From Labilibaculum euxinicum (GTDB taxonomy: Bacteria > Bacteroidota > Bacteroidia > Bacteroidales > Marinifilaceae): a DNA stretch of 64,000 nt. The stretch lies in assembly GCF_009795715.1 (NCBI RefSeq), contig NZ_WTCR01000003.1, positions 372,001 to 436,000 on the forward strand. The letters run 5' to 3'. Shown here piece by piece: positions 17,059-27,170 of this stretch (position 1 is its first letter; each line of letters starts with the position of its first letter). A model generated the notes under the pieces. It made no database searches and was not told the DNA's origin. It saw nothing but the letters and a program-made list of their open reading frames with translations. A program made the translations under genes and the position numbers.

Positions 17059-19329
17059 ATCTTTACTCATCGAATAGGGAACAAATTTTGGATTGCTTCC
17101 CCATGTTTTATTTGGTCTTGGTCCCATCTCCAATATTAGTTTGGCTCCGTCAATAATTTCCGAATGCTCAAAGTAGGGACCTTTTAATTCCTTACCATTC
17201 AAACTTGCCGATTGAATGTATTTATTTTTTGCAGAGCAATTGTCTGCAATAATTTGTAGTTGTTTTCCATTGCCTAAATCAATTGTAATCTCGCTAAATA
17301 TCGGACTGCCAATATTATATTCCGGAACACCTGGCGTAACAGGATAAAATCCCATGGCCGAAAAAACGTAGAATGCTGATAATCCTCCGCCATCTTCATC
17401 GCCGCAAATTCCAAAAGGAGAGTTGGTGAACCACACTTCCATAAGGGAACGGATTCGTTTTTGCGTTTTCCATGGTGCTCCCGAATAGTTATACAAATAA
17501 GGTATGTGTAAACTGGGTTCATTTCCCATTACAAATTGGCCGGTTAAGCCTGTTGCATCAGGAAAAATATCCCAATAATCCCACTTCGGAATCCCGAATG
17601 GTTCTACAAATAGTTGATCCAGTTTGTTGTTAAATTTTTCATTTCCACCCATCAAATTTATTAATCCGGCAATATCATGCTGAATATCCCAGGTGTAAGT
17701 CCAGGAGTTGTTTTCTGCGAAATAGGCTCTGCCACCTAAACCTCCGGATAATTTTGGATCGAATGGTCGAATCCATTTCCCATCAGATGATTTGGGAGCC
17801 ATAAAACCAATTTCAGAATCAAAATTGTTTTTATAATTATTGGCTTTTTTTGAGAAAAGCTGATAGTCTTCTTTCTTGTTAAGATCCTTTGCCAATTGAG
17901 CAATGCACCAATCGTCGTAGCTATGCCCAAGTGTTAAGGCAACAGCTTGTCTTTTTTCCCAATGGTGAACTTCTTTCACCCATTCTTTTTCTCCTGGTTT
18001 TAAAGCTGGGAAAAAGCCATTGTCATGATAAAAGGTATCTAATTCTGTTGCCGGACCATTCTTCCATGGTAACATCGTAGCTTCCAATTCATTCTTTTTT
18101 AAGCCTTCAAAGGCTTTCTCGATGTTAAATCCTCTTATTCCTTTAAAATAAGCATCTGCTATAATCGAAGAGGCGTGATTTCCATTCATGCAAGTATGAT
18201 CGCCTGTGAACAGGGGAAAGGATGGCATCCAGCCACTTTGTTCATACATTTTAATGTAGGAATTGATTTTTTTTGATTGATTCTCCGGATCAATTAAGCA
18301 CATTAATGGATGAGTCGCCCGGTATGTATCCCAAACCCAATCGTCAACGAAAAAATCAACGCCATCATCACTATGGATTTTTTGATCGTAATTACTAAAG
18401 TATTTTCCGTCTTCAGAAATATTTACCATTCTCTCGTAGCAACGGTAAAGTGCCGTGTAGAAAACTGTTTTTTGATCTTCACTTCCACCTTTCACCAGTA
18501 TCTTACTCAGTGCATTATTCCATATCCGTTTGTGAGATTCTTTGTATTGGTCAAAATCCCAATCAGGCATTTCGCTTTCCAAATGTTTTTTAGCTTCTTC
18601 TGCCGAAATATAAGAAACAGCTATTTTAAGTTGTAATGGATTTGAAGTATCGTCAAATCGGAAAAACGATCCGACTTTATCTCCCGAAATAGTTTTGCTG
18701 TTAGAATTTAATTTGCTTGCGTCGAAAGTGCCGTAATCAGACATGTTTTGATCAAACCTGACTGCAAAATAAACTTTTACAGGATGCTCAAGATCAATGC
18801 CGTCAACCGCTGTAATCATATCAAAACCTGTAATTGTATTTTCTTTAGGAGAAATGTTAAATGCTCCATTGTTTCTGCATTGTAAATATAAATTAGCAGG
18901 GGCGCTGTTTGTGAAGCTAAATCTTGTGAATGAAACGTGTTGACTTGCAGTTAATTCCATTCTGATGTCAGAATCTTCCAATAAAACAGAATAGTAATAG
19001 GGTCTTACTGTTTCTTGGTCATGATCATAGGCAGATTCCCAGTTTTTAGGTTCTTGCGAAGTAGGATTCTGAGAAATCATGAACTTACCGACTGTTCCTT
19101 TCCTGTGAGAAACAATAGAGAAGGGAAAGTGTGTAATTTTCTCGCTTTGATAACCTTTTGGCTCTTTTGATATGCGCATCATGCTGTTGGGAAGATGCAC
19201 CAATGGAATTGTTGGTTCGAGCATATGACCAATGCCTCCGATATTTGGATTCACATAGTCGACAATTTTCTTTTGTGCAAATAGAGTCAAAGAAAAAAGT
19301 AGAGAGAATAGTAAAGTGAGCTTCTTCAT
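17056..19329 (-). CDS. GH92-family glycosidase (alpha-mannosidase type)
   Basis: Exo-acting, calcium-dependent glycosidase, probably releasing mannose from glycan ends. The 757-aa protein has a signal peptide (1-18, ending LFA). GH92 landmarks: VNPNIGGIGHMLEPTIPLVHLPNS near the N-terminus, DTYRATHPLMCLIDPE, SWTYTWDIQHDIAGLI, GNEPSLHIPYLYNYSG and GDEDGGGLSAFYVFSAMGFY. The last motif differs from the usual G-N-D-D-x-G-Q: the first acidic position is Glu and the Gln is Gly, so linkage specificity may differ from classical alpha-1,2-mannosidases. It is monocistronic, with a TAGTTTTG box (19367-19360) about 31 nt upstream of its start. Confidence 0.9.
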   Translation of the reverse strand: MKKLTLLFSLLFSLTLFAQKKIVDYVNPNIGGIGHMLEPTIPLVHLPNSMMRISKEPKGYQSEKITHFPFSIVSHRKGTVGKFMISQNPTSQEPKNWESAYDHDQETVRPYYYSVLLEDSDIRMELTASQHVSFTRFSFTNSAPANLYLQCRNNGAFNISPKENTITGFDMITAVDGIDLEHPVKVYFAVRFDQNMSDYGTFDASKLNSNSKTISGDKVGSFFRFDDTSNPLQLKIAVSYISAEEAKKHLESEMPDWDFDQYKESHKRIWNNALSKILVKGGSEDQKTVFYTALYRCYERMVNISEDGKYFSNYDQKIHSDDGVDFFVDDWVWDTYRATHPLMCLIDPENQSKKINSYIKMYEQSGWMPSFPLFTGDHTCMNGNHASSIIADAYFKGIRGFNIEKAFEGLKKNELEATMLPWKNGPATELDTFYHDNGFFPALKPGEKEWVKEVHHWEKRQAVALTLGHSYDDWCIAQLAKDLNKKEDYQLFSKKANNYKNNFDSEIGFMAPKSSDGKWIRPFDPKLSGGLGGRAYFAENNSWTYTWDIQHDIAGLINLMGGNEKFNNKLDQLFVEPFGIPKWDYWDIFPDATGLTGQFVMGNEPSLHIPYLYNYSGAPWKTQKRIRSLMEVWFTNSPFGICGDEDGGGLSAFYVFSAMGFYPVTPGVPEYNIGSPIFSEITIDLGNGKQLQIIADNCSAKNKYIQSASLNGKELKGPYFEHSEIIDGAKLILEMGPRPNKTWGSNPKFVPYSMSKD

Positions 19330-20083
19330 TAAAAGGTATTCTGATTAATATATTTGAAGCAAAACTATGTTGTGGCAATTAATTTTAATTTAATTGTGGA
19401 TTAACTCCGTAAATTAAATTATTAATCAATATTTTATTTTAGATTTAGTTGGCAGTTTGTAAGGGAGTTGTGTTGCTTTTTTTTGTAATTGACATTTGTT
19501 TTAGATAGGATCTTTTTTGCATTTATCATGATAAGAGGAAAGAGAATTTCGGTTGAATTAGTTAACTCCTTACTAAATTATTTCAAGATTTATGAGTGTT
19601 TTTTTGGACTATCTGTGCTCTTTTAGTTCTTTTTTCGTCCTATTTTATGAAAATTATGGCTTGTAAGTGAAAAAATCATGGAAACGTTTGCGGAAACCAA
19701 TTATTTACACTTATATTGTAAATCCTTTGTGATAAAAACAAAAAATACCATTTGTAATCACATTGAATCACACTTTTTTTACTCATCAATTATTTGGTGA
19801 GACTTTACTAACCACTAACTAATCACTAACAATTAGATCCTGTTTATTCTAAATAAGCAGGATCTTTTTTTAAGCCTTTTTTTCTTTTTGGAAAATCAGG
19901 GATCAGTTCCTAATCTATTTTTCAAGTAGAAGAATTCTGTAATACTATAATTTAGTAGAAGCATTGAGCAGTGCCAATTTTTCACATATAGGTTTTTCAA
20001 GATAACCTTATTATTTCCGAAATTTTCTGTTTTTGATTTAAGATTATTCTTGTATATTGGCAAGCCATAAATTTAGTAATTAG
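19330..20083. other. Divergent intergenic region between GH92 and the ECF sigma gene
   Basis: A 754-bp AT-rich gap. On the minus strand TAGTTTTG (19367-19360) fits the -7 box for GH92. A self-contained CTAACC-motif plus terminator element lies at 19803-19868 (listed separately). I see no protein-coding frame of note. The ECF sigma gene's own promoter is not obvious. Confidence 0.5.
19803..19868 (+). ncRNA. Candidate small RNA or leader with CTAACC motifs and terminator
   Basis: A G-free stretch ACTAACCACTAACTAATCAC followed by an 8-bp stem AGATCCTG/CAGGATCT and seven T. It stands alone, 215 bp ahead of the ECF sigma gene and 470 bp from GH92. The string ACTAACCACTA equals the complement of the array RNAs' UAGUGGUUAGU. 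Its 5' end is unknown and I found no clear promoter. Confidence 0.35.
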
Positions 20084-20623
20084 GTGAAAATTACAGACAA
20101 CCACATACTTTACACTTTAGATAACGATAAAAGCAAGGGTTTGAAATTGTTATTCGAGCGGTATTACAAACCCTTATGTGTGTTTGCAATTAAATATGTT
20201 TACGATTTAAATTTGTCGGAAGATATTGTTCAGGAAGTTTTTATAAAGGTTTGGGAAAAACAGAAATTTCACACCCAAATGAATCTTTCTGCTTATCTTT
20301 TTGCTTCCGTTAAAAATGCTTGTATTGATTATCTAAGAAAAGAGCATCCCCTATATGTTGATAGCTTTGATGACAAAATAGTTATAGAAAATTATTATGA
20401 CGAGGAAGAAATTTTAGAGCGGAACAGGAGACTTATGGATAAGGTTGAGAATTTGCCGCAAAAAACCCGTGAAGTTTTTAAAGCAGTGGTTTTCTATAAT
20501 CTAAAATATAAGGAAGTTGCCGAAGAGTTAAATATATCCGTTAACACCGTGAAATCAAATCTGGCTCGTGCTTATCGTCTTTTGCGGGAAGTGTTGGATA
20601 TATTGGTCAGCTATTTACTTTAA
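20084..20623 (+). CDS. ECF-type RNA polymerase sigma factor (FecI-like)
   Basis: A 179-aa sigma-70 family protein. Region 2 is seen in FERYYKPLCVFAIKY and DIVQEVFIKVWEKQ; region 4 in LPQKTREVFKAVVFYNLKYKEVAEELNISVNTVKSNLARAYRLLRE with a clear helix-turn-helix. The start is GTG at 20084. It sits upstream of a FecR-type anti-sigma gene and a SusC with an STN domain, the usual trans-envelope switch of Bacteroidota: substrate binding at SusC is relayed through FecR to free this sigma factor, which then transcribes the uptake genes. Confidence 0.93.
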   Translation: MKITDNHILYTLDNDKSKGLKLLFERYYKPLCVFAIKYVYDLNLSEDIVQEVFIKVWEKQKFHTQMNLSAYLFASVKNACIDYLRKEHPLYVDSFDDKIVIENYYDEEEILERNRRLMDKVENLPQKTREVFKAVVFYNLKYKEVAEELNISVNTVKSNLARAYRLLREVLDILVSYLL

Positions 20624-20794
20624 ATTTAAGGAATATTTTAATTACTCATTAATTATTGTGTTTTTTTGTTGTAAAGATATTTCTACCAACAGCGCCTGCT
20701 GTTTTTATTGAAAATTGTTTTTTTTGGAAATAAAATAAATATTCAGACACCCATTTTTCTTTATTCTACGTTACACCGATAAATAACGATAGAA

Positions 20795-21931
20795 ATGAAT
20801 GGCATTGATATAAATATTTTATTAAAATACATCTCTAAGCAAGCGGATATTAGCGAGATTGAGTTTATTAACGAATGGTTAGAGAAATCAGAAGCCAATC
20901 GGGATGAGTTTTTAGTGCTGAAAAAAATTCATTTGTCTTATAAAGAGGTGTCAGCTATAGATGCTATTGAGGAAGGGAAATCTTGGGAAAGATTGAAGTT
21001 GAGAACAATTGATAAAAAGAAGAAACTTCGGGTACGTATTTTTTATCAAGTGGCAGCGGTTCTTTTACCCTTTCTTATTGTAATTGGTCTGTTGAAAAAT
21101 AAAAATATTGAAACATCACAAGAATATCCATTCAATAAAAATCTTACCTATATTGTTTTTCCCGACGGGACAACTCACAATTTGTTAAATCATAAATATC
21201 AGGAATTCTGTCATCCAAAATATGGAACGATTTATAAAGACAGTACCAATTTATTGGCAATTAATAGTTCTGTAGGAGAAAAAGAAGCAAATGAACAGTT
21301 TGCCATTGTAACCCCATTAGGAGCAGAATATGATTTTTTTCTTTCTGATGGCTCTAAAGTAATTCTTAATTCGATGTCGAAAATTTCATACCCAATAAAT
21401 TTTAAGAATGATATTCGAGAAATTTCGTTAACAGGAGAAGCTTTTTTAGAAGTAAGTAAAGATAAAAAGAGGCCTTTTATTGTTGAAATGCAATTTGCAC
21501 AAGTTAAAGTTCTGGGTACCAGTTTTAATATAAGTGCTTATGAAAGTGACGAATACAACGAGATAACATTAGTTGAAGGACATGTGAAAGTGAATAATGG
21601 CAGCAATGAAAGTTTTCTGATTCCTGGAAAACAAGCCATTTGTTCGTGTAGGGATGTAATTTCGGTAAGAGATGTTGATGTAAATATTTATACATCGTGG
21701 ACACGAGGCATTTTTGAATTTAATAAGATGTCGTTGAAAGAAATCACGACTTCGTTGGAAAGATGGTACAATATTAAATTCAATTTTACAGATAATGCAA
21801 TAGAAAATAAAAAATTCACAGGTGCATTTAAAAAAGGAACACCAATTGAATCAATTTTAAATTTTATTGAAGAAACTACAAATGTGAAATTTATAAAGAA
21901 AAATGATCTGGTTTATGTTGTAGAAAAATAA
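20795..21931 (+). CDS. FecR-family anti-sigma factor
   Basis: A 378-aa single-pass inner membrane protein. Residues 1-80 form the cytoplasmic sigma-binding domain; a membrane segment lies at about 86-101 (VAAVLLPFLIVIGLL). The periplasmic part contains the FecR domain (VTPLGAEYDFFLSDGSKVILNS ... VKVLGTSFNISAY ... LVEGHVKV) and a C-terminal DUF4974 module (SLKEITTSLERWYNIKF ... GTPIESILNFIEE) that contacts the STN domain of the partner SusC. It lies between the sigma factor and susC, separated from susC by two hairpins. Confidence 0.93.
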   Translation: MNGIDINILLKYISKQADISEIEFINEWLEKSEANRDEFLVLKKIHLSYKEVSAIDAIEEGKSWERLKLRTIDKKKKLRVRIFYQVAAVLLPFLIVIGLLKNKNIETSQEYPFNKNLTYIVFPDGTTHNLLNHKYQEFCHPKYGTIYKDSTNLLAINSSVGEKEANEQFAIVTPLGAEYDFFLSDGSKVILNSMSKISYPINFKNDIREISLTGEAFLEVSKDKKRPFIVEMQFAQVKVLGTSFNISAYESDEYNEITLVEGHVKVNNGSNESFLIPGKQAICSCRDVISVRDVDVNIYTSWTRGIFEFNKMSLKEITTSLERWYNIKFNFTDNAIENKKFTGAFKKGTPIESILNFIEETTNVKFIKKNDLVYVVEK

Positions 21932-21990
21932 TCGGAAAATGCTGGCACATTTTCCGATATCAATTAGATAAAGGGTATCCGTAAATACCC
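21931..21990 (+). promoter_or_regulatory. Two hairpins between fecR and susC
   Basis: An 11-bp perfect stem ATCGGAAAATG/CATTTTCCGAT (21931-21941 with 21948-21958), then a 6-bp stem GGGTAT/ATACCC (21973-21978 with 21985-21990). Neither is followed by a T-run, so they are better read as a processing, attenuation or stabilising structure in the susC leader than as a simple terminator. Confidence 0.5.
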
Positions 21991-22017
21991 AAATGTATAA
22001 TCCAATAATACAAAATT

Positions 22018-25000
22018 ATGGAAAAATCTGTAATATATGCTTTTAATAGGCATATAATTAACACCCGTAAGATTTTACTGAAGATGAAATTGGTTGTTCT
22101 GCTAACATTTTTATTATCGTTTCAACTTTCTGCAAGTGTTAAATCGCAGAATAGAGTTACTTTGGAACTTAAAGGTGTTAGCTACGAGCAAGTTTTGTCT
22201 GAGTTCAAAAAACAAGCTGATATTATTATCATATATAGTAATGATGAGTTTGATTATAGTAGAAAAACCGATGTTAGTTTCAGGGATTTAGAAGTGGTTG
22301 AAGCTGTAAAAAGTTTATTGAAAGGAACCAACCTTACTTATAAGCAATCTGAAGAGTACATTATAATCAAACCAAAACAAGAAATCCAAAAAGTTTCACC
22401 TCCCCAACCAAAGGATAATAAAAAGAAAATTATTGGAAGTGTCATGGACAGTAATGGTGTACCATTGCCAGGAGTAAATATAATTGTAAAAGGAACTACA
22501 ATTGGAACAATTACCAACATGAACGGGAAGTTTGTTATTGAGGTTGAAGCTGAGACTGGAAAGCTTCTGCAATATAGTTTTATAGGCTATAAAACTGTTG
22601 AGTTGCCGATAGATAATAATGATGTTTTTGATGTAGAAATGCTTGAAGATTTTTCTATGCTCGACCAGGTAATTGTTTCCGGAGTGGCAATGGGAACCGA
22701 AAAAAAGAAAATGTCGGTGTCGGTAGCTAAAGTAAGTTCAAAGGATCTAACCAATGTACCACAATCTTCGGTTTCGGCTTCACTTCAAGGAAAAATTGCA
22801 GGAGTAAGCGTTGTATCCGGAGATGGTTCTCCGGGATCCGGTTCTTCAATTATTCTTCGTGGTGCTACAAGCTTAACGGGAAGTCAGTCACCCATGATTT
22901 TGTTAGACGGAATGATCATGCAAGGTTCCTTATCTGATATTAATGTTGATGATATTGAGTCAATTGAAGTGGTAAAAGGAGCGGCAGCATCTGCTCTTTA
23001 TGGTTCCAGGGCTGGTAATGGAGTCATTGTAGTTATATCCAAACGAGGAGCCAGCTTACCCGATAATACAACAAAAGTAACAGTACGAAATGAGATTGGG
23101 ATTCAGAAAGTTACAAATTTATTAGATCTGGCAGAACACCATCCCTATTTATTAGCTAATGATTGGCAGGAAGTGGATACTTACACCAAATATGCTACTG
23201 TTAACTACCCCACAGATTATGTTTCAGGCTATAATCCGAACATCGAAGGAAACCGGATTTTACTTGACAATGGAATGATGACCCAGCCATTTAGATTATA
23301 CAACGATGTGCAGAACGAAATGTTTGAAAGTGGAGTGAGTTATACCAATTTCATTAGTGTAGCTGCAAAATTGAATCAAACCAATTTATATTTGTCCTTC
23401 GAAAATCATAACAACGAAGGAATTTTAAAAGAAACCGGAGGTTACGATCGTCAGAGTTTTAGAATAAATGTTGATCATGCCATAAATAGCAAAATCAGGA
23501 TAAAAGCAAGTAATAACCTGATTTTAACCGAAAATGACATGCCTGGAGGTGGAAATGAGGCTTTTGGCCGGGTTGTTATGATGGAGCCTGATGTAAATCT
23601 GTACCAGAACAATGCAAATGGTTCCCCTTATAATTTTGCCCCAAACCAATGGAACCAAATCGTATTCAATCCACTCTACGAACTCTACAATAAATCAAAT
23701 GTTTCAGAAAAAACCAGGTTTATAGGCACTTATGAGCTGAGTTGGATACTTGCCGACTGGCTGAGTTTTAAGGCAAGTTATGGAATCGAAAGTCAGGATT
23801 ACCGGAGACTTGCTTACACTCCCAAAGGAATGTATACAGGCATCGATGGAGATGGCTTCTCGGAGTCTCCCGGATATTTGGATAACTACACTTCAAAAAT
23901 TAAAAATCAGAATTACAGAGCTACGTTAAGTTTTTTCGATACTTGGGGCGATATGGAATTTAATGCCCGGCTTAGTTATTTAAGTGAAGACAACCATTTT
24001 GAAACTGCAGGCGGATACGGTCGTGATTTCGATTTTGCAGGCATGCCTTCCTTTTCCATTATTTCTGATGAAAACATGTATTTTAGAGATAGTTATGAAG
24101 ACATTAAAGCTGAAAATATTTTTGCGATTGCTTCTTTTACTTTTAAAGACAGATACATTCTTGATGGTTTATTTCGTCGCGATGGTTCTTCATTATTTGG
24201 TTCAGAAGAAAGATGGCATAATTATTACCGTGTTTCGGCTGCCTACAGAATCTCACAGGATGTGAAAATTCCCGGAATTGATGAATTAAAAATTAGAGGT
24301 GCAATTGGAACTTCAGGACAAAGACCCGTTTTTTCATTACAATATGAAACCTACAGTACAGTATCAGGGGTATATCAAAAATCGACCTTGGGAAATAAGA
24401 ATTTGAAACCTTCCGAATCCAGAGAGATCGAAGTAGGAATTGATATGACATTCTTAAAGCGATTTAACCTTGAGGCTACCTACTCAAACACGGAAACTTC
24501 AGATCAATTTTTGAAAGTTCCATTATTGGTTCATCAGGGCGGTTTTCCTTACCAATGGAAAAACGCAGGAACTTTGGAGACAAATACTTTTGAAGCCATG
24601 CTTCATGCCAACATCATAAATAAGAAAAACCTTAACTGGGATTTGAGATTTACATTCGACAAAACAAAATCGGAAATTACCAAACTTGATGTTCCGGCAT
24701 ACAGAACAGGTCCGCAAAGCAGTTTTTACATTCAGGAAGGCGAAGCATACGGAATAATGTATGGAAGAAAATTTGTGCACACTCTTGAACAAATGCAAGC
24801 TCAGATACCCGATGGAGAAAGCATTACTAATTATGCGTTGAATAATGAAGGCTTTGTCATCGAAAACGGAACAGAGGGAACCCGAAACGAATCTCCCATT
24901 CTCTTAAAAGATGAGCAAGACAATCCTATTACTCAAAAAATTGGAGACATAAACCCTGATTTTAGAATGGGGTTAACATCCAGCCTAAGTTATAAGGATT

Positions 25001-25428
25001 TTGGTTTCTTTATGTTGTGGAAATGGAAGCAGGGAGGAGATGTGTACAACAGTACCGCTCAGAAAATGGTTAATCACAACCGACATCCTATGATGGATCA
25101 ATTTGGTAAATCTCCTGAAGCAATGAAAACCATCGATTACTATTTGGGTCTGTACAACAGCCAGTCAATTAATGAATTTTGGATTGAAGATGGAACTTAC
25201 CTTCGCTTAGCTGAAGCTTCGGTTAAATACACTCTGAAAGGTGAAAAATTAGGCCGCTTGGGAAAATATGTTGAATCGGTAAAATTTGGAATCATAGGAA
25301 AGAACCTACTCACTTTTACCAATTATTCGGGTTACGACCCGGAAGTTACGTTTGATGGTTATGCTTTTGATAATACGGGATACCCGAATTTCACAACCTA
25401 TTCCTTTTCTGTTAACATTGAATTTTAG
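22018..25428 (+). CDS. SusC/RagA TonB-dependent outer membrane receptor with STN domain
   Basis: A 1136-aa outer membrane barrel that imports oligomers with energy from TonB. Order: signal peptide (about 20-43), STN (secretin/TonB short N-terminal) domain about 47-115, CarboxypepD_reg-like domain 137-215, SusC plug with VIVSGVAMGTEKKKMSVSVA, LQGKIAGVSVVSGDG and IEVVKGAAASALYGSRAGNG, then the beta barrel ending with a terminal aromatic residue (NIEF). The STN domain is the signalling input to FecR, so this receptor both transports and reports substrate. The usual SusD partner follows 146 nt downstream. The substrate class cannot be read from the receptor itself. Confidence 0.95.
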   Translation: MEKSVIYAFNRHIINTRKILLKMKLVVLLTFLLSFQLSASVKSQNRVTLELKGVSYEQVLSEFKKQADIIIIYSNDEFDYSRKTDVSFRDLEVVEAVKSLLKGTNLTYKQSEEYIIIKPKQEIQKVSPPQPKDNKKKIIGSVMDSNGVPLPGVNIIVKGTTIGTITNMNGKFVIEVEAETGKLLQYSFIGYKTVELPIDNNDVFDVEMLEDFSMLDQVIVSGVAMGTEKKKMSVSVAKVSSKDLTNVPQSSVSASLQGKIAGVSVVSGDGSPGSGSSIILRGATSLTGSQSPMILLDGMIMQGSLSDINVDDIESIEVVKGAAASALYGSRAGNGVIVVISKRGASLPDNTTKVTVRNEIGIQKVTNLLDLAEHHPYLLANDWQEVDTYTKYATVNYPTDYVSGYNPNIEGNRILLDNGMMTQPFRLYNDVQNEMFESGVSYTNFISVAAKLNQTNLYLSFENHNNEGILKETGGYDRQSFRINVDHAINSKIRIKASNNLILTENDMPGGGNEAFGRVVMMEPDVNLYQNNANGSPYNFAPNQWNQIVFNPLYELYNKSNVSEKTRFIGTYELSWILADWLSFKASYGIESQDYRRLAYTPKGMYTGIDGDGFSESPGYLDNYTSKIKNQNYRATLSFFDTWGDMEFNARLSYLSEDNHFETAGGYGRDFDFAGMPSFSIISDENMYFRDSYEDIKAENIFAIASFTFKDRYILDGLFRRDGSSLFGSEERWHNYYRVSAAYRISQDVKIPGIDELKIRGAIGTSGQRPVFSLQYETYSTVSGVYQKSTLGNKNLKPSESREIEVGIDMTFLKRFNLEATYSNTETSDQFLKVPLLVHQGGFPYQWKNAGTLETNTFEAMLHANIINKKNLNWDLRFTFDKTKSEITKLDVPAYRTGPQSSFYIQEGEAYGIMYGRKFVHTLEQMQAQIPDGESITNYALNNEGFVIENGTEGTRNESPILLKDEQDNPITQKIGDINPDFRMGLTSSLSYKDFGFFMLWKWKQGGDVYNSTAQKMVNHNRHPMMDQFGKSPEAMKTIDYYLGLYNSQSINEFWIEDGTYLRLAEASVKYTLKGEKLGRLGKYVESVKFGIIGKNLLTFTNYSGYDPEVTFDGYAFDNTGYPNFTTYSFSVNIEF

Positions 25429-25574
25429 CTTAATGGCCGATGAAAGTACGACAAAAGAGCTTTCAATAGTTAATTTCTTGAACAATTGCATATGTAACAT
25501 CCATAAAGTAAAAATCGCAAATCAGGGCGAAACTCAATTTGTAATTTGAACTATGGATTCTAAAAATAGTTAGT

Positions 25575-27065
25575 ATGAAAATTTTACACATAATTCCAAT
25601 TTTTTGTTTAGTGTTTGTTTCCTGTGAGGATTTAGACGTTGAAAATTTGAATTCACCAGATACAGAAACAGTTTTGTCCGATTCTGATGGAATCGAATCA
25701 ATTACTGCCGGCTTGTTTAAATTCTGGTTTTCGGTAGGTCATGATTCATCTTATGATTTTGGTACTGAAACCCCTGCAAGGGCAATGTGGTATATGGCAG
25801 ATTGCGGAACTGTATTTTGGTCTAATTTTGGAGCTGTTGATCTGTCGATGGAGCCTCGCGAAGCATATATTAACGATGTAACCTATCCGTATCATTGGGT
25901 TGGTGAGGCATATTATAAAAACATGTATGATGTTTTAACATCATCAACCGACGTTATCAATATTTTAGACAACGGAATGCAAATTGGAGGAAATGGCGAA
26001 AATACCGATATGGTTAAAGCTGTTGCTTATTTTACCCAGGGACTTGCAAATGGTTATTTGGGTTTGATTTTTGATAAATCGGTTCTTATTTCCTCTATAG
26101 CAGACTATGAAACAATGGAGTTTAGCTCGTATAAAGATGTTGTGGCAAAAGGGATTGAACAAATTGAAAAAGCAATTGAAATATGCGAAAACTCAGAATT
26201 TATCCTGCCCACATCGTGGATCCCCGGCGACGAGTGGTCCAATGTAGAATTGGCTCGTCTTGCACACTCTTATATTGCTCGTTTATTGGTTTACTCTTCG
26301 CGAAATGCAACACAAAATAGTCAGGTGGACTGGGCAAAAGTGTTGGAACATACAGAAAAAGGGATTACAAAAGATTTTGCTCCTTTAGGTGATGGGGTTG
26401 CAGATTCCTGGAAATCTTATTTTCACTTAAAAACAGTAGCTCCGGGTTGGGGGAAAATTGATATGCGAATCGTGAACATGCTCGATCCAAACATCCCCTC
26501 AACTTTTCCGGAAAGCGGACTTTATACTGATTTACCAAATAATGGGTTAGCAATCTCTGATGATCAGCGATTACATCTAGATTTTGAATACGATACAGAA
26601 AACAGCCGACCCGATAGAGGCTATTACAGGTGGTCCACCTACCGATACAAAAGACTTGACGATTATATCAACAACGATGGAATCAACAAAAGAATAATTG
26701 ATTTTCGCCTGTCGGAAAATGAACTGCTAATGGCAGAGGCTAAATACAATTTGGGTGATTACGCAGGAGCCGCTACGATCATTAATAGCGGAACCCGAAT
26801 AACTCGTGGTGGCCTGACTACTATTGGAAACACCAAAGAAGAAGTGTGGAATGCAATTTGGTACGAACGGAATATCGAGTTAATCCTTTCGGGTATTGGC
26901 ATCGAATATTTTGATATGCGTCGTTTCGATCAATTGCAAAAAGGCACAATGCTTCATTTTCCTGTTCCTGCTCAGCAATTACAACTAATTCCCGCAGAAA
27001 TTTACACTTATGGAGGTGAATTTGGTGTTCCCGGTGAGGATGTTTCTATTGGCGGATGGAAATAA
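25575..27065 (+). CDS. SusD/RagB-family nutrient-binding outer membrane lipoprotein
   Basis: A 496-aa surface lipoprotein that caps the SusC channel and delivers ligand. The lipobox is FVSC (Cys17), followed by acidic residues that favour surface export. The C-terminal region has the SusD hallmarks: DFRLSENELLMAEAKYNLGDYAGA (TPR-like helix pair), ERNIELILSGIGIEYFDMRRF and FPVPAQQLQLIP. Its length is typical. Same operon as susC. Confidence 0.93.
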   Translation: MKILHIIPIFCLVFVSCEDLDVENLNSPDTETVLSDSDGIESITAGLFKFWFSVGHDSSYDFGTETPARAMWYMADCGTVFWSNFGAVDLSMEPREAYINDVTYPYHWVGEAYYKNMYDVLTSSTDVINILDNGMQIGGNGENTDMVKAVAYFTQGLANGYLGLIFDKSVLISSIADYETMEFSSYKDVVAKGIEQIEKAIEICENSEFILPTSWIPGDEWSNVELARLAHSYIARLLVYSSRNATQNSQVDWAKVLEHTEKGITKDFAPLGDGVADSWKSYFHLKTVAPGWGKIDMRIVNMLDPNIPSTFPESGLYTDLPNNGLAISDDQRLHLDFEYDTENSRPDRGYYRWSTYRYKRLDDYINNDGINKRIIDFRLSENELLMAEAKYNLGDYAGAATIINSGTRITRGGLTTIGNTKEEVWNAIWYERNIELILSGIGIEYFDMRRFDQLQKGTMLHFPVPAQQLQLIPAEIYTYGGEFGVPGEDVSIGGWK

Positions 27066-27170
27066 ATGAATTTTTTAACAGATAAGTACATGAAACGAGC
27101 CATATTTTGATACAAGGAAATGATTATTATGGCGGTTTCTTGTGGCCTTTAAAAATCAAATTATAAGCAC

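Noticed and set aside
23984-24265. 93-residue plus-strand frame inside susC
   Set aside because: Shadow frame within an intact SusC barrel; no start context or family features.
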